From Rhizobiaceae bacterium MnEN-MB40S (GTDB lineage: Bacteria; Pseudomonadota; Alphaproteobacteria; Rhizobiales; Rhizobiaceae): a stretch of DNA of 63,315 nt. The number at the start of each line of letters is the position of its first letter. The first letter of the stretch is position 1. The notes under the pieces are model-generated. The model was not told where the DNA came from, made no database searches, and worked only from the letters and a program-made list of their open reading frames with translations. Shown in pieces: positions 24,971 through 33,360 of the stretch. Location of the stretch: NCBI GenBank assembly GCA_024343425.1, contig BRLC01000023.1:1-63315 (forward strand). The letters run 5' to 3'. A program made the translations under genes and the position numbers.

Positions 24971-26556
24971 CCTTCTCCCTTTTCGAGGTTTTGGATATCT
25001 GCATATCGGCGGCGCAGCTCGACCTTGAGTATCTTTCCCGCCGCGTTCATCGGGAGGCTTTCAACCACCTCCAGCCGTTCCGGGAATTTTTGCCTGGCAA
25101 GCCCCGCTTCGGCGAGGTGCGCCGCTATGTCCGCAAGCGTTGGCCGAGCGCTGCTGCGATGCGTGCACACCGCGACCATCAGCTCCCCGCGTTGTTCGTC
25201 TGGCACGCCGATGACCGCGCATTGCGCGATTTCGGGCATCTCGACGATCAGATCCTCGACCTCCTTGGCGGAAATATTCTCGCCTTTGCGGATGATGATG
25301 TCCTTGCGCCGGCCGGTCACCGTTACGTAGCCTTGTGCGTCAAGTGTCCCGAGATCACCGGTGCGCAGCCACCCGTCAGGCGTGAAGGCTTTCTCGTCCA
25401 GCGTCGCATCGACATAACCCAAAAACACTTCCGGGCCTTGCGTCTGGATCTCTCCGCTTATGTCCGCCGGCAGGATGCGGCTTTCATCATCGAGATCGAC
25501 TATCCGAACCCGGTTGCGGCGGTGCACCCGTCCATCCGTCGAACTGGCCTTTGCCGGATCGTCAGAGACATTTCCACTGATGGTCGGATGTTCACTGCAC
25601 CCATAGGTGCGCAATGCGCGAATACCCCGGGACTGCGCCTTGCGGATCAGGCTCGGCGGCACTCCCGCTCCGCCACATCGAAAGACACGAAGTGATTTCA
25701 GCCGCTCAGGTTGCGGGTAATCCACCAGAGCCTGAAGGAACGGCGTCGCGCCGACGGTCCAGGCGCATTCCTCTGATTCGATCAGGTCCACTGCAGAGGA
25801 AACGTCCCAGATATCCAGCAGGCACACCTTCGCGCCGAGAACGGTTCCTGCGATCGTGGCGTACATGAACCCGGTGATGTGGCTGAGCGGAGAGCCCATG
25901 AAGAGGATATCGTCTCCACCCAGTTCCGTCGCCTCGATCACCGACCTCGATTCGTTCAGCAAGGTGCGCTGCGAATGTCTGACGCCTTTCGGCTGCCCCT
26001 CCGTGCCGGACGTGTAGAGATAAAGCGCGTCGGCGTCGGGTTCGGGATGAGGCAATGCGGGATGCTCTTCCAGGCCCATGGCGACAACATCCGAATATCG
26101 CCGTGTTCCGGGATAGTCACCCTGACAGACGATAAGCTCCGCTCCGATCTCCCTGGCGATGGGCGCAATCAGTGCGGCATGCGAAAATCCGCGATAGGTC
26201 TCCGGCGCAAAGACGAAGCGGCTCTTCGCTTGCGTCATGATGAACCGCACTTCCCGTTCCCGATAGATCGGCACGACGGGATTGCAGATCGCGCCGATCC
26301 TCATCACGGCCAGAGCCAGAATGGCTGTCTCCGCCCAATTGGGCGTCTGATAGGTGATGGTGTCGCCCGCGCGTGCGCCCAGGATCGTCAGCCCGCCTGC
26401 CAGCGCAAGGGCTTCATTACGCATATCACCAAAGCTCAGCCGTCCCCGCGACGTGACCAGGGCGATGCGATCGGGATCACGATCGACGGCGCTGTCGAGA
26501 TAGGACCAGAGCAGGTCCGGATCTCCAGAGACGCTTTTGCGTGCAGTCCAAGTCAT
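24967..26556 (-). CDS. AMP-forming acyl-CoA ligase
   Basis: ANL-superfamily CoA ligase, 529 residues from ATG 26556; a TTG five codons upstream is possible. The P-loop-like motif is LYLYTSGTEGQPKGVRHSQ, the adenylate-binding region TYGCSEHP replaces the usual YG(M/Q)TE, and the hinge/A10 region GWLRTGDLGTLDAQGYVTVTGRRKD ends with MNAAGKILKVELR bearing the catalytic Lys. It activates a carboxylic acid to its CoA thioester, and is one of three ligases in this regulon. Ser in place of Thr in the A5-like motif suggests an unusual acid pocket. Confidence 0.9.
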   Translation of the reverse strand: MTWTARKSVSGDPDLLWSYLDSAVDRDPDRIALVTSRGRLSFGDMRNEALALAGGLTILGARAGDTITYQTPNWAETAILALAVMRIGAICNPVVPIYREREVRFIMTQAKSRFVFAPETYRGFSHAALIAPIAREIGAELIVCQGDYPGTRRYSDVVAMGLEEHPALPHPEPDADALYLYTSGTEGQPKGVRHSQRTLLNESRSVIEATELGGDDILFMGSPLSHITGFMYATIAGTVLGAKVCLLDIWDVSSAVDLIESEECAWTVGATPFLQALVDYPQPERLKSLRVFRCGGAGVPPSLIRKAQSRGIRALRTYGCSEHPTISGNVSDDPAKASSTDGRVHRRNRVRIVDLDDESRILPADISGEIQTQGPEVFLGYVDATLDEKAFTPDGWLRTGDLGTLDAQGYVTVTGRRKDIIIRKGENISAKEVEDLIVEMPEIAQCAVIGVPDEQRGELMVAVCTHRSSARPTLADIAAHLAEAGLARQKFPERLEVVESLPMNAAGKILKVELRRRYADIQNLEKGEG

Positions 26557-26607
26557 CAGGACCGGTCCCAAGAAAAGAGCACTAAGCGAGAGGTAATCAC
26601 CACCATA

Positions 26608-27441
26608 TCAGGCCCTCCCGGCAATTTGTCTTGCCGACGAATCCCGCAGCGCGCGTATCGGGCTGGTAAGACCGCCATCGACGACAAGAACCTGACCGGT
26701 CACGAAGCTCGACAGGTTCTGCGACAGGAAGAGAATTGGCCCGGCAACATCGGGTGTTTCCCCGCCACGCTGTAACGGCGTATTGGCGGCGATTTCGTCC
26801 CAGCTCTCTGCCGGGAACCTCTCGATCATCCTCTCGGTACGGACATAGCCCGGGGCGACGGCATTGATCCGCACCCCCAAATGGCCAATTTCAGCCGCGG
26901 CGCACCGGACGAAATGATGCAGGGCAGCTTTGGCGGAGCCATAGATTATCTGGTTCGGAAGGCTGGACATACCGGAGACCGACCCGACCAGCACGATCGT
27001 TCCGCCGCCGCTTTTCGACATTATATTCGCCCCGTGGCGCGTGACGCTCATCGCCTGATGCAGGTTCAGGTCGAAGTTCCGCTTAACCAGGTCGGCATCG
27101 GCTTCGAGCAACCCGGCGCCGAAGGACGCGCCTACGATGTCGACAATGCCGTCGAGCCTGCCCTCTTCATCGACAATCCGGGCCAATGCAGCCTCTACGG
27201 CCCTGTCATCTGTCATGTCGGCGACGATCAGGCCGGCGTCCACCTCATCAGATACGGCGCGACCTCGCGACTCGTTCTGGTCGATGCAAACGATCCGGCC
27301 GCCCATCTGGCGCAACGCGCGCGCAGTCTGACGACCAATGCCACCGCCTGCTCCGGCAATTGCAAATACCTTGCCGTCAAGCCGCGCAAGCGCGAGATAG
27401 TCCGCGGCCGCGTCGCGATATAAGGCGTTGTGCTGGTCCAA
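26608..27441 (-). CDS. Short-chain dehydrogenase/reductase
   Basis: Classical SDR of 277 residues with a slightly extended N-terminus. Cofactor motif GAGGGIG, Asp after strand 2 (IVCIDQN) favouring NAD, catalytic Ser in LVGSVSG and YGSAK. The reading frame begins at a TTG (27441) preceded by GGGAGGGG. It is the promoter-proximal gene of the 27441-18313 operon, with a CTAAC-N4-GTTTG dyad 47 bases upstream. Confidence 0.85.
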   Translation of the reverse strand: MDQHNALYRDAAADYLALARLDGKVFAIAGAGGGIGRQTARALRQMGGRIVCIDQNESRGRAVSDEVDAGLIVADMTDDRAVEAALARIVDEEGRLDGIVDIVGASFGAGLLEADADLVKRNFDLNLHQAMSVTRHGANIMSKSGGGTIVLVGSVSGMSSLPNQIIYGSAKAALHHFVRCAAAEIGHLGVRINAVAPGYVRTERMIERFPAESWDEIAANTPLQRGGETPDVAGPILFLSQNLSSFVTGQVLVVDGGLTSPIRALRDSSARQIAGRA

Positions 27442-27487
27442 GACCCCTCCCGCTCGTCAACTGTCTCCTCAGGACAACGACAATAAT

Positions 27488-27501
27488 CTAACTACCGTTT
27501 G
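27488..27501. promoter_or_regulatory. TetR-type operator candidate, CTAAC-TACC-GTTTG
   Basis: One of nine dyads of the form CTAAC-N4-GTTNG in this window. It lies between the TetR gene (27587) and the SDR that opens the nine-gene operon running to 18313, so it is placed to control that operon. Confidence 0.6.
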
Positions 27502-27586
27502 GTTGGCAAGACGGAATTGAAGAAGCCTGCGCGCATCACGATTGACCGAAACGGCGTCGTTCGTTCCCCGACCGGATTCATTCCGA

Positions 27587-28201
27587 CTAAGAAGCTCTGA
27601 ACCCGGCAATCAGCAGGCTGACGTAGTCAGAAGCCACTTCTTCCGCCGAATGGGGACCGTCCGGTCGCCACCAGCGGGCCATCCAGTTCAGACAGGAAAT
27701 GAGCGCGCGCGCCGCCAGCTTGACGTCGAGTTCGCGGAACTCGCCGTCCTCGACGCCCTGGCGGATGAACATCCGCAACGTTTCTTCGTAACCGTCCCGC
27801 ATCCGCTGCACACGTCGTTTCACCTCCGGCTGCGCAAGCGCGTGGTATCCTTCTGCCGCTGCGAAATAAAAGTCTTTGTTTTCAGCTATATGCTGAGCGT
27901 GGGCGCGCGAAAAACCTTCAATCTTCTCCGCAGCCGTCGTGCAGTCGCGGGTACGCAACTCAACCATATGCAACAGACGCTTGACCGAGAGAACAATGAC
28001 GGTGCTGTGGATCTCGTCCTTGTCGCGAAAGAAGTGATAGAGCGAAGCCTTGGTGATGCCGACGGCGTTGGCGATATCCTGCATCGACGCCCCGCCGTAC
28101 CCGTGGCTGGCGAACAGTCGCGCAGCCTCTCGCAGGATCACTGTCGAACGATCAGTCCTGACAGACAGATCCGCGTCCGCCGACAATTCTTCCAGGATCA
28201 C
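27587..28201 (-). CDS. TetR-family transcriptional regulator
   Basis: TetR regulator of 204 residues from GTG 28201, chosen because GGAGGA sits at proper spacing; the frame is open seven codons further. The N-terminal helix-turn-helix reads AARLFASHGYGGASMQDIANAVGITKASLYHFFRDKDEI (landmark only, split as AARLFASHGYGG / SMQDIANAVGITKASLYHFF). The C-terminal domain resembles TetR_C regulators of fatty-acid or steroid catabolism, which are released by acyl-CoA ligands. A dyad at 28227-28240 lies 26 bases before the start, consistent with autoregulation, and another follows the gene. Confidence 0.9.
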   Translation of the reverse strand: MILEELSADADLSVRTDRSTVILREAARLFASHGYGGASMQDIANAVGITKASLYHFFRDKDEIHSTVIVLSVKRLLHMVELRTRDCTTAAEKIEGFSRAHAQHIAENKDFYFAAAEGYHALAQPEVKRRVQRMRDGYEETLRMFIRQGVEDGEFRELDVKLAARALISCLNWMARWWRPDGPHSAEEVASDYVSLLIAGFRAS

Positions 28202-28226
28202 CCGTGCTCCTCCAAAAACCACTTAC

Positions 28227-28240
28227 CGACCGTTCGTTAG
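28227..28240. promoter_or_regulatory. TetR-type operator candidate, CTAAC-GAAC-GGTCG (minus strand)
   Basis: Variant of the CTAAC-N4-GTTNG dyad with one changed arm base, immediately upstream of the TetR gene and inside its expected promoter. It suggests the 27587 regulator controls itself. Confidence 0.5.
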
Positions 28241-28324
28241 CCTCGTGCTACTCTGTCTCGGTAGGCGCGTCAATGGATGTGATCATGCTCGGCGCAGTGC
28301 GCCGGCGAACCCGACGGTCAGCAG

Positions 28325-29197
28325 CTATGCGTTCAGGTTGTCCAGCTTTGCAAGCAGTCGACGGGCGGCCTCAGCATGCAGGCGCTCCACCATCCGCCCT
28401 TTCACCGACACCACGCCCTCCCTGGCGTTTTCCGGCAGATCGAAGACGGATACAATAGCCCGGGCGTCCGCGATTGCTTCTTCCGTCGGCGAGAACGCGG
28501 CGTTTGCCGCCTCGATCTGGCTGGGGTGAATCAACGTCTTTCCGTCGAAACCAAGTCGCACGCCCGCCTGGCATTCCCTGAAGAATCCGTCCGCGTCGCG
28601 AAAGTCGTTGTAGACGCCGTCCAGCACGTCTATTCCGAAAGCGCGTGCATGCAGCACCAGCATAGCCAGCCAATGGACAATCGTCGCGCGCCCTTCCGGA
28701 AGCGGCAGGGACGTCTCCTTGGCGATGTCGTTCGTGCCTGCGACCATGCATTCGAGCCTGATTGCGTCATCAGCGCCCGCGCGGCATATGTCCGCCAGAT
28801 TGACGAATGCAAGCGGCGTCTCGATCATCGCCCACAGCGGCGTGCCGGAGGCTCCTGCGGCGTCAAGAGCCTGACGGGCCTCCGCCAGCATGTTTGCTGT
28901 CTCGACTTTGGGAACAATGACAGCGTCCGGCTTCGCCTTGGCGGCCGCGGCAATATCCTGACCGCCCCATTGGCCGGTAAGCGCGTTGATACGGATAATC
29001 CGTTCCTTGCGACCGGCTTCGGTGGTTTTAAAATGCTCGACGACGGCGTTGCGTGCATAGGACTTGGCGTCGGGAGCCACGGCGTCCTCCAGGTCGAAAA
29101 TCACTGAATCGCAGGAAAGCTGGCCGGTCTTTGCCATTGCCTTTCCGTTCGAGCCGGGAACATAAAGAACAGACCGGCGAGCTCTCGACTGAATCAT
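28325..29197 (-). CDS. HpcH/HpaI aldolase / citrate lyase beta (CitE-like) family protein
   Basis: A 290-residue CitE-like protein. ATG 29197 begins the family sequence (RRSVLYVPGSNGKAM); the open frame upstream is antisense to the MBL gene region. Motifs: VIFDLEDAVAPDAKSYAR, WAMIETPLAFVNL with the metal Glu, and LGFDGKTLIHPSQIE. This is the CitE/CitE-like branch of the family (bacterial (S)-citramalyl-CoA or malyl-CoA lyases and thioesterases), distinct from the two other copies (11364, 31314), which have the SQGI motif. Last gene of the 32243-28325 operon. Confidence 0.87.
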   Translation of the reverse strand: MIQSRARRSVLYVPGSNGKAMAKTGQLSCDSVIFDLEDAVAPDAKSYARNAVVEHFKTTEAGRKERIIRINALTGQWGGQDIAAAAKAKPDAVIVPKVETANMLAEARQALDAAGASGTPLWAMIETPLAFVNLADICRAGADDAIRLECMVAGTNDIAKETSLPLPEGRATIVHWLAMLVLHARAFGIDVLDGVYNDFRDADGFFRECQAGVRLGFDGKTLIHPSQIEAANAAFSPTEEAIADARAIVSVFDLPENAREGVVSVKGRMVERLHAEAARRLLAKLDNLNA

Positions 29198-29207
29198 GTC
29201 TTCTTTC

Positions 29208-30275
29208 TCAAATTGTAGCCTGGAAAAGCGCTGAATTGGGCGAATCGGAAACATCGACCACGGTTCCAATGCGCACGAGGTAGTTAACGTGGGCGAGCGT
29301 TTCGCCCAGAGCAAAGCCCAGATTGGCGAGCCCTTCCACTTTTGGAAACATCTTTCGCGACAGATCAAGAGCCGAGCATGGATCCTTCAGATAGGCGACA
29401 ACGGCGTCAAGACGTTCGATGTGGTGCCTCTCGAGCTGCCGGATCCGCTCGCGGATGCCGCGATAGGGCATATCGTGGGACGGCAGGACGAGCGTATCGT
29501 CAGCGACATCGTCGAACTTTCCGAAGGACGCCAGGTAATCGCCGAGAGGATCAGCCGCCGGCATCATTTCGTAAACAGCGATAACCGGAGAGATCTTGGG
29601 CAGAAGGTGATCGCCAGCAATCAGGATGCCGCTTTCGGCGTCATGGAACGATGCATGCTCGAATGCATGACCGCCGGTTACGATCACCCGCCAGTCGCGG
29701 CGGGCGAGACGGACAACGTCGCCGTCCCGGATCTCGGAGATCACTCCGGGAAGAGGTGTGGAGAGGTCGATGAAGCCGCGCCGGTTCGAGACCAGTTCCT
29801 CTGCGTCCGACGGCTCGAGCCCGTTGTTGACAAGGTAATCGCGATGGGCGGCGCTCGAACCGGGCATGTCATGTGTGTGGCTGACGCGCGCCCACATCCA
29901 CTCCGCGAAAGTGCCTATGAACTGGCTGCCGAACCTGTCGACCATCCACCCGCTAAGGCCGATGTGATCGACATGGCCGTGCGTGGCGATCACGCGTACG
30001 ACCGGGCGTCCCCCCATCGGTCCGGCAAGCAGCTTCTCCCATATGTCGAGAATTTCCGGTGTCGCGCATCCGGTATCGATGACCGTCCAGCCATCGTCGT
30101 CTTCCAGGAGCCAGACATTGACGTGATTGAGACGAAAGGGAAGCGGCAATCGCGCCCAGAGAATGCCCGGGGCGACGACGATGACTTCACCGGGAGCCGG
30201 CGGCGCATCCCACTGGAAATCCAGGCGGCCAGACGACGTCATCTTCGATTGAGCGGATTGGTTCAGGAGCGACAT
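29208..30275 (-). CDS. Metallo-beta-lactamase-fold hydrolase
   Basis: A 355-residue MBL-fold protein with the metal-binding motif THGHVDHIG and further His/Asp ligands in VTGGHAFEHASFHD and ILIAGDHLLP; a separate C-terminal helical region (from about residue 260) is typical of glyoxalase-II-like and RNase-Z-like thioester hydrolases. It overlaps the mesaconyl-CoA-hydratase-like gene by 13 bases, which argues for a shared pathway. A CoA-thioester or lactone hydrolase acting on a lyase product is my best guess. Start 30275 is the first ATG; ATG 30242 is an alternative. Confidence 0.8.
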   Translation of the reverse strand: MSLLNQSAQSKMTSSGRLDFQWDAPPAPGEVIVVAPGILWARLPLPFRLNHVNVWLLEDDDGWTVIDTGCATPEILDIWEKLLAGPMGGRPVVRVIATHGHVDHIGLSGWMVDRFGSQFIGTFAEWMWARVSHTHDMPGSSAAHRDYLVNNGLEPSDAEELVSNRRGFIDLSTPLPGVISEIRDGDVVRLARRDWRVIVTGGHAFEHASFHDAESGILIAGDHLLPKISPVIAVYEMMPAADPLGDYLASFGKFDDVADDTLVLPSHDMPYRGIRERIRQLERHHIERLDAVVAYLKDPCSALDLSRKMFPKVEGLANLGFALGETLAHVNYLVRIGTVVDVSDSPNSALFQATI

Positions 30276-31312
30276 GGCGTCAACAACCAGTAATCGAGTT
30301 CAAGGAGCAGGTTGTCCTCGGCCAGTTCACCGGAGTCGGCGAATTTCCCGCAGGACATGTCTTTCGTCGCTATCGTCCGCACGCGCAACGCTCCCAGGTC
30401 GCCGCGACCTGGAAGCGCGGTGCTTTCCAGAATTTCACTCGCGCAATAGACAGTGTCGCCAGCCGCAGCCGGATTGACATGACGCCCCCCATTGATCGCC
30501 GCGACGAAAGCGCCATTGGCCAGACCGTTGAAGGAGAGCGAGCGGGCGAGCGAAATGACATGTCCGCCATAAACGATGCGACGCCCGAACCGGCTGTTTC
30601 GTTGAAGCACATCGTCGAAATGTCCTTTCGCCGTATTCTGGTACAGTCGGGTGGCGATCTGGTGCTCCGCCTCTTCGATCGTCATGCCATCGATGTGATC
30701 GATCCTTTCCCCGATCTTGTAGTCCTCGAAGAAATACGGGCTGCCCGCCAACCCGGGATCGTACTTGGAAAAGCGAAGTTCATCCGGAACGTGGAGCGTG
30801 TCGCCAGCCACTGCGGCGGCAAGGTCCGGCGTCACCGGTTCGGGCGCCGGATGACCAGCGTCCCGCTTGTTGACCATGACCCAGCGAACGAAACTGAGAA
30901 CCTCTTCTCCCAGTTGGTTGAAGCCGGTCGAGCGGACATACACAATGCCGGTCTTGCCGCTCGAATTCTGGCGAAGGCCTATGACCTCCGAAACCGCTGT
31001 AAAGCTGTCGCCGGGCACTGCGGGAGCGAAGAACCGACACTCCGCATATCCGAGATTGGCGACGGCGTTGAGCGAAACATCGGGAACCGTCTTGCCGAAG
31101 ATAACGTGAAAGAGCAGCAGGTTGTCGACGGGCGCCCTCTCCAGACCGACCGACTGTGCAAAGCTGTCCGATGACTGGATTGCAAACCGCATGCCGTAGA
31201 GCGCGGAATACAGGGACACGTCTCCGGTCGTGATCGTGCGCGGCACGGCATGGGCGATTTTCTGACCGAGGTGAAAATCCTCGAAGAAGTTGCCACGCGT
31301 GGACTTTGTCAT
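30263..31312 (-). CDS. Mesaconyl-CoA hydratase-like double-hotdog (MaoC) dehydratase
   Basis: A 349-residue protein with two MaoC-type hotdog domains, the size and layout of mesaconyl-CoA hydratase (Mch) of the ethylmalonyl-CoA and 3-hydroxypropionate cycles. Typical stretches are RGNFFEDFHLGQKI, SLYSALYGMRFAIQSSD, LLLFHVIFGKTVPDVSLNAVANLGYAECRF (begins near residue 71) and YFFEDYKIGERIDHIDGMTIEEAEH. Mch adds water to mesaconyl-CoA to give beta-methylmalyl-CoA, which a CitE-like lyase splits to glyoxylate and propionyl-CoA. A CitE-like gene sits one base upstream. ATG 31312 was taken because homology starts there; the longer frame is antisense-like extension into citE. Confidence 0.87.
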   Translation of the reverse strand: MTKSTRGNFFEDFHLGQKIAHAVPRTITTGDVSLYSALYGMRFAIQSSDSFAQSVGLERAPVDNLLLFHVIFGKTVPDVSLNAVANLGYAECRFFAPAVPGDSFTAVSEVIGLRQNSSGKTGIVYVRSTGFNQLGEEVLSFVRWVMVNKRDAGHPAPEPVTPDLAAAVAGDTLHVPDELRFSKYDPGLAGSPYFFEDYKIGERIDHIDGMTIEEAEHQIATRLYQNTAKGHFDDVLQRNSRFGRRIVYGGHVISLARSLSFNGLANGAFVAAINGGRHVNPAAAGDTVYCASEILESTALPGRGDLGALRVRTIATKDMSCGKFADSGELAEDNLLLELDYWLLTPCRS

Positions 31313-31313
31313 T

Positions 31314-32243
31314 CTAAAGACCTTTGCTCGGCGTGATGCCGGACAGTTCGGCCTGATCGATGACCTTCTGAACGAGACGCACGGTTGCGACGTCGACCAT
31401 CTGGCCATCCACCTGGATTGCCCCCAGGCCCTGTTCCTGGGCTTCACGATAGGCCGCAACCGCCTTGTAGGCCTTGTCGACTTCTTCCTGGGACGGGCTG
31501 AAAACTTCCTGTGCGATGGCGACCTGGCTTGGATGAATTGCCCACTTGCCCACCGCGCCCAGTTGCTTTGCCCGAACGCACTCGGTCCGGAACCAGTCGC
31601 CATCGCGGAAATTGACAAAGGGTCCGTCGACGGCGTCCAGTCCGAATGTGCGGGCGGCAACGATCATCTTGAAACGGGCATAGTGCCAGATGTCGCCGGG
31701 ATATCCCGAATCACCGGAGATCGAGCGGGTATCGATACCCTGCGAGGCGGAATAATCGCCCATGCCGAAGATGAGAGCCTCAAGCCGATCGGATGCGCCG
31801 GCGATTTCCTCGACGCGCATCATCGCCTCGGCCTCCTCGATCAGCACTTCGATGCCGATTCGACGCTTCAGACCAAGTTTTCGCTCGATCTGCGAAAGCA
31901 GTCGATCGACAAAACGTACGTCGCAGGCGTTGCGAACCTTTGGCGCCAGAATGGTGTCGACATTGTCGCCCGCGCCTTCAACGACCGTAATGATGTCCTC
32001 ATAGGCGTAATGCGTGTCGAGATCGTTGATGCGCACGCAGCGCACCGATGACCCGAAATCGAGAGTGTTGAGCGCATCGACGATCTGGTCGCGCGCGCCA
32101 ACTTTTGCATTCGGCGCCACGGCGTCCTCCAGATCCAGGAAGACATGATCGACGTCGAGAGAAGCGGCCTTGGTCATCATTTTTTCGCTGGAGCCCGGCA
32201 CGGCGAGCTGGCATCGACGCAATCTCTTGGGCTGTTTTGGCAT
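31314..32243 (-). CDS. CitE-like CoA-ester lyase (malyl-/beta-methylmalyl-CoA lyase type)
   Basis: A 309-residue TIM-barrel lyase with RRCQLAVPGSSEKMMTKA, VFLDLEDAVAPNAKVGAR, IGIEVLIEEAEAMM, LIFGMGDYSASQGI and GKWAIHPSQVAIAQEVFSPS. The last two blocks are those of L-malyl-CoA/beta-methylmalyl-CoA lyase (Mcl1). First gene of the 32243-28325 operon and directly before the Mch-like gene, so together they can hydrate and split a C5-type dicarboxyl-CoA. It is closest in sequence to the copy at 11364. Strong ribosome site GCGGAGGAG. Confidence 0.88.
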   Translation of the reverse strand: MPKQPKRLRRCQLAVPGSSEKMMTKAASLDVDHVFLDLEDAVAPNAKVGARDQIVDALNTLDFGSSVRCVRINDLDTHYAYEDIITVVEGAGDNVDTILAPKVRNACDVRFVDRLLSQIERKLGLKRRIGIEVLIEEAEAMMRVEEIAGASDRLEALIFGMGDYSASQGIDTRSISGDSGYPGDIWHYARFKMIVAARTFGLDAVDGPFVNFRDGDWFRTECVRAKQLGAVGKWAIHPSQVAIAQEVFSPSQEEVDKAYKAVAAYREAQEQGLGAIQVDGQMVDVATVRLVQKVIDQAELSGITPSKGL

Positions 32244-32296
32244 TCTATGCTCCTCCGCTAAGACAGAAATGGCAGGTCGTTCGACGATGACAGCCG

Positions 32297-32310
32297 TTAC
32301 ACGTCTGTAA
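32297..32310. promoter_or_regulatory. Additional dyad TTACA-CGTC-TGTAA
   Basis: A perfect 5-bp inverted repeat with a 4-base spacer, 54-67 bases upstream of the 32243 start codon and in the same divergent region as the 32347 operator. It has the same arm and spacer geometry but a different sequence, so it may be the site of another regulator. Seen once only. Confidence 0.3.
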
Positions 32311-32346
32311 ACGATCTTTGACAGCGCCGCACACTTTTCTATAATT

Positions 32347-32360
32347 CTAACTACCGTTCG
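32347..32360. promoter_or_regulatory. TetR-type operator candidate, CTAAC-TACC-GTTCG
   Basis: Dyad in the divergent region between the CitE/Mch/MBL operon (minus) and the crotonase gene (plus). The first twelve bases are identical to the 27488 site, so the two probably bind the same regulator, likely the 27587 TetR. One site could control both directions. Confidence 0.6.
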
Positions 32361-32415
32361 ATTTTAAGTTCGTAAACCCCTTTGGTGTCTCGACATCGTC
32401 ATGGAGGATAGCCGC

Positions 32416-33186
32416 GTGACCCTGGTTCTGATGGAAAGACCTGCGCCGCATGTAACCCTGCTGCGGCTAAACCGCCCGGAAGTCCGCAACGCTCTGAGCC
32501 CGGCTCTGAGAGTAGAGCTGCGCGACCACATGCTCGGCCTGTCCGAGGATCGCGATTGTCGCGCAATCGTCATTACCGGCAACGAAAAAGCATTCGCCGC
32601 CGGCGCCGACATCAAGGCCATGGTCGCGACCGAACCGGCGGAAATGATGGCGCATGGCGACGAAACCAACTGGGCCGCCATACGCAACTGCCCGAAACCC
32701 GTCATTGCAGCCGTCAACGGCTATGCGCTCGGAGGCGGATGCGAACTGGCGATGTGCGCCGATGTGATCATCGCGGGAAAAGGCGCTCGATTCGGGCAGC
32801 CGGAAGTCAGGCTGGGAATCATGCCGGGGGCCGGAGGGACCCAGCGACTGCCCCGCGCGATTGGAAAACACCGCGCCATGCTGATGCTTCTTACCGGATC
32901 AATGATGGATGCCGAAGAAGCATTTGCCGCCGGACTGGTAAGCAAAGTTGTCCCCGACGACGCCGTGCTGGCGGAATCCCTGAAGGTTGCAGTCGACATC
33001 GCGTCAATGCCACCACTGGCTGTGGCCGAGATCAAGCGCGTCGTGCTCGCTGGCGCTGACGCGCCGCTCGATACGGCCATCATGATGGAGCGAAGAGCAG
33101 CCTATTTGCTGTTCGGAACAGAGGACAAACGGGAGGCCATGACAGCCTTCCTGGAGAAAAGAAAGCCAACGTTTACAGGCGCTTGA
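32416..33186 (+). CDS. Enoyl-CoA hydratase (crotonase family)
   Basis: Classical crotonase, 256 residues from GTG 32416, which has GGAGGAT at good spacing; ATG 32401 five codons upstream overlaps that ribosome site and is less likely. Oxyanion-hole motifs AFAAGADIKAM and GYALGGGCELAMCAD, and both catalytic-region segments, FGQPEVRLGIMPGAGGTQRL, are the standard hydratase pattern with Glu in each half. C-terminal EKRKPTFTGA is normal. It would hydrate a 2-enoyl-CoA to the (3S)-hydroxyacyl-CoA. Likely transcribed with, or just before, the importer downstream. Confidence 0.9.
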   Translation: MTLVLMERPAPHVTLLRLNRPEVRNALSPALRVELRDHMLGLSEDRDCRAIVITGNEKAFAAGADIKAMVATEPAEMMAHGDETNWAAIRNCPKPVIAAVNGYALGGGCELAMCADVIIAGKGARFGQPEVRLGIMPGAGGTQRLPRAIGKHRAMLMLLTGSMMDAEEAFAAGLVSKVVPDDAVLAESLKVAVDIASMPPLAVAEIKRVVLAGADAPLDTAIMMERRAAYLLFGTEDKREAMTAFLEKRKPTFTGA

Positions 33187-33229
33187 TAAATCTATTGGTG
33201 AAAGTCGTCAGCGGATGATGACAAACTTT

Positions 33230-33243
33230 CGAACAAGTGTTAG
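33230..33243. promoter_or_regulatory. TetR-type operator candidate, CTAAC-ACTT-GTTCG (minus strand)
   Basis: Dyad 52 bases before the leader peptide and 110 before livG of the second importer. It belongs to the CTAACA-N3-GTTCG subgroup seen near the 43056 TetR, 58315 and 59351. It places uptake under the same control as degradation. Confidence 0.65.
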
Positions 33244-33294
33244 ACTTTGTGCATCCGGGGGACCTGGGAGTGATCCGGAGACGGGAGGAATACA

Positions 33295-33360
33295 ATGAAA
33301 ATTTCTGCGACTGCGCCGCGGCGCGCCTGGAACAAGGCGTTTACAATCCGACATGCTTGA
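33295..33360 (+). CDS. 21-residue leader peptide overlapping livG of the second importer
   Basis: A short ORF (begins MKISATAPRRAWNK) with an excellent ribosome site, CGGGAGGAA, seven bases before its ATG. Its stop TGA at 33358-33360 overlaps the livG start at 33353, which has no Shine-Dalgarno of its own. Translation of this peptide therefore probably delivers ribosomes to livG. It may be a regulatory leader or merely the relic of a longer gene; no family is recognisable. Confidence 0.5.
   Translation: MKISATAPRRAWNKAFTIRHA

Noticed and set aside
30263..31660. 465-residue version of the Mch-like protein
   Set aside because: The first 116 residues are antisense-like sequence inside the citE gene; hotdog homology begins at ATG 31312.
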